Below, piece after piece: positions 12,901-24,900 of a stretch of DNA of 53,620 nt (the stretch's first letter is position 1; every line of letters starts with the position of its first letter). The position numbers were made by a program, and so were the translations under genes. The notes beneath the pieces were generated by a model that was given only the letters and a program-made list of their open reading frames with translations, was not told the origin of the DNA and searched no databases. Location: positions 577,367 to 630,986 of the forward strand of contig NMRA01000189.1 of NCBI GenBank assembly GCA_002633005.1. Direction: 5' to 3'. This DNA is from Phoronis australis. Its lineage: Eukaryota; Phoronida; Phoronidae.

Positions 12901-15900
12901 TGGTTGCAGAGAGTAAATATCATCGTCGGTGCATCAACGGGTATTAACTTTCTCCACACTGTCTGTGAACGCCCTCTCATTCATGGAGATATTAAAAGGT
13001 AAGCTAACCCATGGTTGCGTTACCTAAAGAAACGGGACATTATGTCAATTCGAATGATTATATAGCGTTTAAGTTTTAATGGTTTCGTTTGATTTAAAAG
13101 GATACCAAATCTTGTTTTTAGCCTATTGATAGAAATTAATCAGGACTAGATATTTTACATAAAATCTAACCCTTGTCAATCCTTCAGCAAGTTTAGAAAC
13201 TCGTTGAAAATCTAGTCAACCAGGACTGCAAGCCCAAGTTAGTCGATGTTTGTTGAGGAACACAGTCGCCTGACTCGACAGAGTGCCTTTTCTACCACAG
13301 TGAAGACATACTCTAGCTGCATGGACATTGCCTTTCTCTCTCAGGGATTTCGAATCTTGCTTTTTATGTGCCCACTTATTTATAATGCGGTTGCATATTA
13401 ACATCATCTCTGTCTGGGCGTCCGGTGTATGCTGCTGTATCTCCTAAACCCCTTGCAGTGTCCAATTTTAGACAGTTCTAACTACCTCTATGCCCCCTAG
13501 TGGCAGTATTTAGTATTTTGCATTTGTCTCTGTATCTTCATAGTTCCTTGATGGATTTTCATGAAATTTATCACATATGTTTTTTATCAAAGAGAAAACA
13601 ATGCCTTCCTGTTTTTGGACAGATTTAATGTATTCTGGTGTCCATTCTAAATTTTTTTGGACAGCTTTGACCACTGTTAGTGGCAATTGTAGTTTTTATG
13701 TGTGCCTTTGTATCGTCAGGAACTTCAAATTACCCCCGGTAATTATTTTAAACCTTTTTATGTCATCTGGATTCTGATATAACTATAAAATATAAACCAC
13801 TACAGGGCTCAACATTAACTTTTTAAGCCACTTGCCCTTCGGGCAAGTAGTTGAAATTTTTACTTGCCCGAACAACAAATTCACTTGCCCCAAGTACAAT
13901 CCCAAACAGCACCGTGCATGTGCACTCCTAGGTAATGTGTTACCGTAGGGCTGCCTGCGCTGAGCCTCCTCTTGTGTCGTGCATAGACTCTATTCACGCG
14001 GCGGACATTAAAATCCAAAGCGAGGCTCACTGTGATAAACAAAGCGGAAATTTACATTTCGTGAGTTAAATGGCCGGTCTTTGGAGTCCAATCTGAATAT
14101 TAAATCTTAAAAAATATGTCAATAACTAACCACAGAGACGTAAAAAAATACAGTTAAAGAACAAGTCAATGCACCAAAGAGTTGTCTGACGAATGGATAT
14201 AGGTTTCTTCCGGAAAACTAGGTTCGAAACATGAAAAGTAAACATGACCAAATTGCGGCGATCGTAGTGTTACGGATTAGGTATGCTGAATGCAGGGTTA
14301 CGTTTCTTTTAATAAATTCTTGATAAAAATGCTTTCTACTCGAACCAGGTCATCTGGTCGTATTGTTGAAGAGTTGAAGATATATTCGACAGTGGTGGCT
14401 CATAGCATTTTGCTGTCATGTGCAATTAGTCTCATCTGGTTTAATTTGTTGATCAAGAGTAGGCCTATTAGCTTCAAGCATAGCCTAGATCCTGGTGAGG
14501 TAGGCACTACCGGGACTAACAGTTGATTTGTCATTGATCTGAAATAATATTTGATGTTATTAAATATATAATTATTTTGATTACGATAAAAAACTAGGCT
14601 CGCAATTGAAAATAAAAATTATATGACCATCAATTCTGCTTTCTTGGTTTTAATAATTACTTCTATTTCATGTGTTATATTTTTCAAATATCAATCTCGA
14701 CCAAGTTGAATTTTAAAATTAAAACACCTAACTCTTTCGTCCAAAGCATAACCTCGTTTTAGAGCTCAATTTCAGTTAACTGGACAGAATATAGTGGCGG
14801 ATTTAGAGGGGAGCCAAGGGGCTATGCCCCAGCCCCCCCNNNNNNNNNNNNNNNNNNNNNNNNNNNNNNNNNNNNNNNNNNNNNNNNNNNNNNNNNNNNN
14901 NNNNACATTATGTCAGCTACAGGCTCACAGCTTGAGAAACGCAGAACCCACATTTCAACTAATTCAACTATTCCCACTAATCGCTATGCCACCTGCAGGC
15001 AGACAGATAAAGCACATGGCGCTGACAAAAGGCTCACCAGACACAGAACACGCATTACAACTAATTCAACTATTCCCACTAATCGTTGCGCCACCTACAG
15101 GAACAGACTGATAACAATCATGACATCAGCAAAAGGCTCTCAACTTGACAGACACAGAACTTGCATTTCAACTAATTCAACTATTCCCACTAATTGTTGC
15201 GCCACCTGCAGGCAAGTCAGTGACTCGGGTCTTTCTGTCTCACATTGTCAGTGATACTTTAGATGGCGCTACAATTGGTTGAATTAGTTGAACAGCTCAG
15301 TGCTGAATAGGTTGAGCTGACTTGGGATTAGTTGGATTCAACTAATTCAACGATTCCTACTAATCAGTGCGTCACCTGTGGACAGGGGGCTAACTTACAT
15401 GATGTCATCCACAAGCTCAATGTTAGAGACACCAATCACGCATTTCAACTAATTCAACTATTCCCACTAATCGCTGCGCTACCTGCAGGGGCAGTTTGAT
15501 AACAAACATGATGTCAGCAATAGGCTTGCATGAGTGGTGATGACAGGATAAGTTGAGATAAGTTGGGATTAGTTGGGTACAACTAAACATTCTGACATGT
15601 ATGTTTGATAAATGACATTTGTCGATTGTTTTGCATTAAGAAATGACCATTGTATGACGTCTAAAGATTATATCTTTCCCAAATTGTAATTCATTGCTTC
15701 TTTGTCCATTTCAAGTATCTTCTGGAAGTATTTTTCAAGATAACTGTTTTGGGTAAAAAAATGGTACCTGACTGACCGATTGAGTGATTGACATCCGATG
15801 GAGAGCCGGAACAAAACTTAGTAATAAAACAATTATTGACTTAGTCAATAATTGTTTTATTACTAAGTTTTGTTCCGGCTGTCCATTCACTTTAATTCAA

Positions 15901-18900
15901 AGTCGATCATTATGTTGGTTTTCAGGCCCCAAAATGAGGCAACAACCTCGACTGTGTAATTATCGCATTTTGAAGTGTGAAAACCAACATATTGAACTTT
16001 GTTTGTGAAAGTCAATAATAATATGGTAATAATCATTATGCTAATTGCTATAGGAGAATTTATGTATCAAAATTAATATAAAAATAACAATAATAATTTA
16101 TTAAAAGATCATTCTAAGGACAAGCGCAGACCAAATTTGATGATCATTGTATTCTCTTCTAAGTGCTAACGTGCTGTTGGACAAACACTTCGAAGCCAAA
16201 ATTGCTGACTTTGGTCTTGCGGTCACGGCCAACAAAAGAAACGACATGGGCAAGTACACTCACATCACAAAAGAAGACAGAAAAGTGGTGTTGGCCACGC
16301 TAGCTTATCTACCACCTGACTTTGTACAGAGCAGGAAGTTCTCAATTCGATCAGATGTTTACAGCTTCGGTGTGGTAAGACTGCCATTACTGCTACATTT
16401 GTAAGAAGACTATGCATCTTTAAACCAGCCCCAGCTTTTGTTTGAAATGCATTTTTACTGAAACAGTATCTCTGATGTGGAAAAATCAATTTTGTTGTCA
16501 GTTGGTGATGGAGTATTTTATGGACAAGCATTAAGCACCACCCACAGTTCTTGTGAGCCTAGGGTGGATATCAAGTACTGTCGCAGGATTGCACAATGGT
16601 TTGACATTGCCTGTCATCACGATCGTTTGAAATTACCAAAGACTGTTGTGTCTTGGGATATTCAATTATTAATTAAAAGAAAAAAAATGAATTTTGTGAT
16701 TTGAGAGAAATTGCCTTCCATTTTTGTCAAGTTAACGTATTTTGCATGCCATTATTTGAAATGGTAAGCGAAAGTCACTTCTGTGCTCTCAAACTGCTAA
16801 AGAGCATTGTGTCCGATCTTGGCTATTGCACCACTTACTTACTGTTGCAAAGACTACAAGTAATATGTATAACTTTTATCACTTTCCATTGATTTGCTGT
16901 ACTGTGTGCTTAACGTTATATAGGACCTTATAAAAATGGCCTAATTGGCTTACGTCAGATCGGATTCATACAAAACTTTCATATACTATGCTTTCTGTAC
17001 TGTTCTCAGGAACTGTGTTGGGAATTCGTTTTAGAATATTCCACCTTTGAACGAGTGACAGTCAAAACTAGGACTTCTATGGTTTCCACGAAAATTTTTT
17101 TAAGTTGTATAAAACCTGGCCCGTAAAATGGGTACAAGGTGCAGAAACATTTCTCAAACGAATTACATTCGGACGGATCCAACTCCTATTGTGATGTTTT
17201 CCTCTCGTGTATCTTTGAAGTTCCTTGATGTATTTTTATGGAATTTAGCTAATATTATTAATGAGGCCATGACACCTTTTCTGTTTCAAATGGATTCGAT
17301 GTAGTGTTCTACTCCTGGTGGTACCTATTATTCCGGAAAGTGCAGTAAAAATTCTCCAGTTTGGGACAATTTCCAAAATTTGGGACATCGGAAATTAAAT
17401 TTTCTTGAATCCCGCTTGGACGATCTTTGCATGTATCATATTTTGTGCATCAGTGCGTGTTTTGAATAACAGGGTCTGAAAATAAATTTTTCAAGTTCGT
17501 AAAAAGTAACGCTGGTCATTTACTCATTTGTAAAAACTACTCCCAGTGCTCTTGAATTTGGAATGCGAATATTGCGAAATTTTCAAACTTAGTACAAGCC
17601 ATGAGTAAAATATTTAGTTTTCCACTGTACCAAAGTGGAGAATTTTTACTGCGTAAATTATGATTTCGCAGGTTTTCCTTGGCTTGGACTTTGACAATGA
17701 GTCATTGTAACTTTTTCTATCAGCGCCACTTGTTTTTTGGTATTCTAACATATGGTCACTTTTTAGGTTCTGTTTGAAGTTGGCTCTGGTCAGAAAGCAT
17801 TTGATGAGAAAAGAGAACCAATGGACCACCAGAAGCTGGTAAGAATTCAAAAATTTAATAAATTAAAAAAAAAACTTTAAGGTGGTGATAATAATAGGTT
17901 GCAACCATAGACATAGAGACATAGATTGGTTGTCACGTGATTATAAGCAGGGTAGCCATTTTGTTGTGTGGAAGTGAGTTTTATGGACCATGCAAGCTGG
18001 TGGGCTAAAAGGCTCTTAACTTTGAAAACATCAGGTCCATTTTGATGAAATAGGTACCAAAATGCTTGTATTTTGGCACTTTTTCCCACTGATATCTCTT
18101 TTGGGATATTTCAATATTAAAATGAAAATCGTCTTAAAGTAGCCTCGTTGCTAATTATGCTCAGCATATTTTTGTTTTAATTATTCGTCCCTATTTGTCA
18201 GTATTTTGCATTTAGTATACCAAGGTCCCTTTGTCCGCCTACAGACGCACTAGTTTGTTTACAATCAGCTTCCAAACGACAACTTGGCACCACGTTCAAC
18301 TTTTATGTCTGCTTGGAGACTGAGGTTCAGAGATTGATGTTTGAGATTGTGTTGCTTGCTTGAAAAAGCAAAACGTTTATGCGCCTTCCTGACTATTTTT
18401 GACACTCATGTCCATAAAAATTGTTCCATTAAAAGTTGAATGACAAAAATTGTTGGTGGCTGTATCTCCTAAAACCCTTGCAGAATCTTCTGTTAAATTT
18501 GACATGTTTATTTTACAAAATAATTTTTGACGAAAACTGCGGTACAGATTTGAATACCTGTGGTTTCTTTCGGCAATTTTATTTTTTCTTACAATTTCCT
18601 AGTATGTAGCTTCACAATTGCTGACAGATTTTCATGAAATAGATGGTAACATTTTTCCATTTTTGGATAAATTTGACTTATTATACTCCAGTTAGTAGTC
18701 CCTGTTGTTATGTTTGGCATTCACTTCTCTACGGGTCAAACCAATCTAAGGATCATTATGAAAATTGGCAATGAGTGTTCATACTTGGAAGATTATTGTC
18801 GACAATTATTTTCAGATGGTTTCTGGTATCGACCAAACCACTCATTACAAAAATTGTCTACTGGGAGGAACAGTGTAATTCTGTTTGTTCTTCTTGTGGC

Positions 18901-21900
18901 GTAATGCGTACGAAGTTGGTTGGTCGATGTTCATCAAGTTTGTAATGTGTGTTTAGAGTGAGGAGAGTACAATTGATTTTTGGATCTTGCAACAATTCTG
19001 ACTACAGTGGAGGCACCTAGTGGCAATTTTGGGTTTCTTTGTATTTGCCTTGTTATCTTCCAAAGTTCCTTCTTGATTTACTATCACGTTAGATAGGGCT
19101 TGGAATTTTCCTCTTTTAAGAGGATTTCCTCTTTTTTGATATCGATTTCCTCTTCTTTCATTTCCTGTTTCCTTTTTTTATGTCTATTTTTTATCATGAT
19201 TTTGATTTTATGCATGCAAAAACATTTATTTCAGTTAAATTTTACAACACAAAAAATATTTATTTCACACAATCCTAATTATTTGTAGAACAATACATCA
19301 CCTGGAAAAATTTCCTCTGTTTTGTCATTGGTCATTCCAAGCCCTGGTTAGACATCACCTGCAGGATTTGATATATAATGCACCCCTAGTGGCCCTTCAG
19401 TACTTGATTTGGTGACCCACAGGTTACCACTGTGACCTTAGATTGTGTTTAGCGACCTGGGATTTTCGCCAAGTCAAACTTGACTTGGTGTTAAGCACTG
19501 CCTTATTTTTGTGTATCTGTTCTTATCCTTCTTATCCTCAAAACTGGTTGATGAATGATAATGAAATGTGGCAGATGTTTTCCTGTTGAGGAGACCATTG
19601 AAATTAAAGTGCTTATAACCACCATCTACCTTTTTTTAACAAATGACGGCATGGTCAACACCAATAAACCTTTAGTTTCTTTATAGCGCTGCATATTACA
19701 GCAATGAATTCAATACCCTAAAAACGAGAAAACTGAAGAAACACAACTCTAATTTAAAGTTCGTAGCTCCACGGATATGAGTGAACATAGCCAGTGCTAC
19801 TGTCTCACATCCACTAGCATGCAAGTTTCACATAAAGCATTTACCATATCCGTGCTTCTCTGATGTCCTGCGGGAAAGTGAAAAGAGCCACCACGTGCTC
19901 TATACTGAGATGTCTCAACCACCACATATGCAATGCCTCACTATTCTTTATTACCATATGCCGTAAACCACGGGAAAACGAGCAGCATTATCCGACAACT
20001 TTTCAAACTAAGCACAGTGGAGGACGACTAAGCTGTGATTGGTTGAGTCCCGATCCTGCATACTATGTATTCGACCGATAAACTCATGATCAGCTAATTA
20101 ACATATCGTCAGATAGTGTTAGCACGTTTTCTAATTTAACAGCTGGTCGACTGGTGGTGTTGTGTTTTTTATGCGCCCACATATTTATATGTGGTTGCAT
20201 ATTGCCGTCATCTCTGTCCGTCCGGGTGTCCAGCGTCTGCAGCTGTATCTCCTAAGCCTCTCACAGGATCTTGATGAAATTTGTCAGATGTGTTCCTTTG
20301 AAGCTGACAACGGATGACGACGAATTTCAGACCTTTCCAACTACCGGTGTGCCCCCTAGTGGCAATTTTATTTTTTACGCTTACCTCTGTATCTTCGAAT
20401 GTCCTCAACAGATTTTCATAAAATTTGACATCTATTAGTGAGGTGATGCCATCCTCCCGTTTCGGATGGATTCAAGGTACTTTGCGCCACCTAGTGGCCA
20501 TTTTTCTGTTTTCGAGTCTGTTTTTTGGCGTCCGCCGTTCTATCAACCAAACCGTTCTAGGAATGATTTTGAAAATTAGCATTTTATATGTTCTTACTGT
20601 AAATAGGGTGATGATTTTCCGACTTCGACGACTGTAGCGCCTGCTAGTGGCATTTTTGTTTGTTTTTGCGCCCATGGCTGTATCTCCTAAACCTTTCAAG
20701 GATCTTAGTGAGATATGATAGATGTGTTCCCATGAAGGTGACAACAGATGACAACAAATTTCAGACCTCTCCGACTACTGGTATGCCCCCTAGTGGCAAT
20801 TTTAATTTTTTTACGCTTACCTTTGAAGATATGGAGGTCCTCACAGATTTTCATAAAATTTGGCAGTTAGACATCTATTAGTGAGATGATGCCATCCTCC
20901 CATTTTCGGATGGATTCGGGGTTCTTTGCGCCACCTAGTGGCCATTTTTAATGTTTTCAAGTTCGTTTTTTGGCATCCGCCGTTCTATCAACTAAACCGT
21001 TCTAGGTATGATTTTGAAAGTGGGCATTATGTTCTTACTGTGAAGAGGGCAGCTGATGATGACTTTCCGATGATATGGAATAATGGCGCCTCCTAGTGGC
21101 AGTTTTGTTTGTTTTTGCGCCCATGGCTGTATCTCCTGAATGCTCTACAGGATTTTTATTGAATTTTGCTGGTGTATTTATATGAAGTTGAATAGAGAGG
21201 ATGACGACTTTTGGATGGGTCGGGCTACCGGTGTGCCCCCTAGTGGCAATTTTAGTTTTTTACGTTTACCATCTTAAAGGATCGTCAAGGATTTTCATGA
21301 AATTTGGCATATAGGCATCTATTAGTGAGGTGACGCTATCATCCGGTTTTCAGTAAAATTCAAAGCATTTTGCACCACCTTGTGGCCATTTTTACTGTTT
21401 TCGAGTCTTGTTATTTGACGTCTGCCTTTCTGTCAACCCAACCACTCTAAGGATAGTTGTGGAAATTGGTATTTATGTTCCTAATCGGAAGAGGAAGTCT
21501 GACGATGATTTTCCAACGACTTTATCTACTTTGGTGCCTCTTTGTGGCAGTTATGTTTTTTTTGCGCTGATAGCCTCTTAGTGGCATTTTCATTTTTTCA
21601 TTTTCCTGTTTTCTCAGAAGTTCCTTGACAGATTTTTATGAAATTTGGTGAATAGCTTTGATGACACATGCAAGTTCTCAGATGGATTCGACATATTTGT
21701 GCCATCTGGTTGCAAATTTTTATGTTCCAAATAAACACCCCTAGAAGCACTACGTTAGCGGTGCATTCGTGGGCGCATTTTAACGCTCTGCGTTGCTCTT
21801 GTTTTGTGTTTTCGATATAAAATTTTTGTTTTGATTTTAAGCACTTTACATCGTCTAGCAGTATTCCCTTCAGTAGGAATGTTTTAAATAATGACTATCC

Positions 21901-24900
21901 CTTGTACCTGTGCTGTATGCGATGTATACTGTGAAACCAATAAATCTTGTTTTTCAGCGGCTGTAATGCTGGGACAGACTGATGATTAATACTGAGTGTT
22001 TTGGATTTCTTTGAAAATGATTCCCTCGAAGACAGGAAAACATGTTTAGATCTTGTTCATCCTTTAGGCTGATGAGTGAGTGACACATTAAGCTAAGAAA
22101 AAAAATTATTAATTTTGACTGATGATGCATTTTTTAAGAAAATGGGATAGTATTATTTCGTGGTTAGCGATCAAGGTGCCAAGTGATGTTTGTTTAAATA
22201 TTTTATATTCCCATTTCAAATTTTGTTGCTGTAGAAAGGTTATATATGCGTGGGTTTAAACTTCATTTTCAGGTGGAGTTCGCAAGTGATGCCTTAACTA
22301 GCGACGATTGCCTCCGCCAGAAACTGTATGACCCTCACCTCATTGGTTGTTCAAGGCATTTGGTTGACATCTTGTTCAAGCTTGCGCTGACTTGTACAGA
22401 TGAGAGTCCAAGGCGTAGACCAGAGATGGGACAGGTGCGTGAAGGTTGATTGAATTTTGCATGTCACTCTAATGGCAAAGTATCAATGATAGCAAACAAT
22501 ATTTTAGAATTCAGTATTGAGTTAACTACAGAAGGGGATATTTCACGCACTGTAACCTTCGTCTATTTCATCTTTTCTGTTTCAGACTGAAAAAGAATGG
22601 AAAACTGTTTCTAAAACGCTCTCATTCTATTGAGTTTGCTCAGATTTTTTTGTCTAAAATTTTTGCTTTTCTTGAAATCAATAGTGCCTCGTCCACTCCA
22701 CTACTGAATGTCCAGGCTGGCGATTATACAATACTACTCAGAGGTTGTGAGCTAGATCACAGGTCTTGTTATCATGCTTTGCTTTCAGGTTGTGGACGAT
22801 CTGGATAGTCTGTTGAAACAATCTTATGGCCAAGGGTCCTATGGCAAGTATTGCCTTTGCAAGGTGTTATGCTGTGTTTAAGAAGTTGCATGTTGTCCCA
22901 TACGTCAGCCTAGTGGTTGCCTCTAACTGGTATAGGGTGGGGCACTGTCACAATTCAGAGCAAGATTCAATGCCTTGATAATGGGGGAAATGAGCATTCA
23001 TAACAGTACAGCATTTTTTTTGGTTTATGTAGTATTTGATTGTTTTTTACAAAAAACAGTGGGATTAACATAAGGGCTGTTCCAGTAAAATCTGTATGGG
23101 AGGGGGGGAAGGCACCTTTTTTTCGCACCCACCACCCATATTTTTCATTTATTTCTTCAGCCTACCACCCATAATTTTTTATAAGTTTGAAATGCAACCA
23201 CCTGTAATTTTTTTTGTTCTTGTGGTTGACTGCACCGTCGCTTGAGTTTATCTGTTCCTCCATCACCACTAACATCATTCATTACTAAGAAAACATATAT
23301 GTTTCTTATATATGGTTATTGGCCATCGAGAAATTCGAGCACCTGTGGTTAAATGGTGTTATGGGCATGCCGATGAGGAGATCGGAGGGAGTGAAAAAGT
23401 CGGAGCTTTTTGCAAGTTGCATTTTTGTTTCAGTTTTTGATTCTGTGTGGATTGTTTATAAAATTTACTAAAATTACCCACCATCAAACATTTAGGGCCC
23501 AATGAAGCAACAACGACCTGTAAATTTTTATTTTTGTGAAGTACGACTACCAGCCATTTTCAATTTAAATCAAACGCAACCACCCATAAATTTTTATTTC
23601 AGTTGCCTTCCCCCCCTCCCACACAGATTTTGCTGCAACAGCCCTAAATAAAAATTACCCAAGACTAGTTAGTAAACAGAACAGTCTGAGGTGACGGATT
23701 TCTAAGTTGCATGTCAAACGTTTTTATGAAACTGTTATTTTTCATTCTCACAACCATTTTTTAGAAACCAGGGGTGTCGGAAATAAAAAAATATAGAAGT
23801 AAGAATATTTAGAATCCTAGTCTAAACACATACCTGTGAATAACACGACAGTCTTGTGAATAATATACAATTTCAAACAGGTCAAACATGTCCGTACAAA
23901 CTGAGCTGTCACACTTATCCTAGTCTAAACACATACCTTTGAATAACATGACAGTGTTGTGAATAATACGCTACTTCAAACAGGTCAAACACGCACGTGC
24001 AAACTGAGCTGTTACACGTAATCTTGAGCTCATGCGCTTTACACCCCGTTATGGGCGAAACCCCATTAAATGTAATTTAAATGTGCTGAGGATTAAGAAG
24101 AAATTGTGATAGTTGGCTTGAGACCATGAGTCTTCCCAGGAGGATTATGTCAGAGTGCTTTGCAGTGTGAAACCAATATAGTGGAATCCAATCTGCTGTT
24201 ATGCTTTTTTTCTCTGTTAGACACTCAACTAGCAGATGTTACCAACATGCGTGCTTGTTCTTAAATTGAATCTGACTCCTGTTTCTTTTGGCGAGTCGCG
24301 TGAAGTTTGCCATGATGATTGAAAATGAAACCTCTTCCTGGACCCAAAATCTAGTTCGTGGTCTGGAATTCGAACTTCAGCTTGATTTTGATATTTTTGT
24401 TCTTGTTGTGCAAACTAATAATCTGTGTCATTGATTTTATATATTACGTTGATATGATTTATGAAGTACATCATGGTATATTGCTCCTGAAGACTGCAAT
24501 ATTAAAGGCAGAAATTTGAGTTAAGAGCTCGAAGTCTTGAATTTATACTATAGATTGAATCTTGAATCTAATCCGATGCCATCCAGGGTACATTTCACCC
24601 TCAAAAACATTACAAGTAGTATAATAATCGATATGTTTAATATGGTGCACCCTACTTTATTTCTTGTGCATTGTTAAGAACCTTGCATTTTTGTCTAAAT
24701 ATAGGTCCACAACACCAGCAACAGAATCTGTATCAGCAGCAACAACAGCAGCTGCACCACCATCTGCAGCAGCAGCAGCAACATGTGCAGCAACAGCAGC
24801 AACATGTGCAGCAACAGCAGCAACATGTGCAGCAACAGCAGCAACATGTGCAGCTGCAGCAGCAACCGCACTCAGTCACTTTGTACCAGAATCTTACAGC

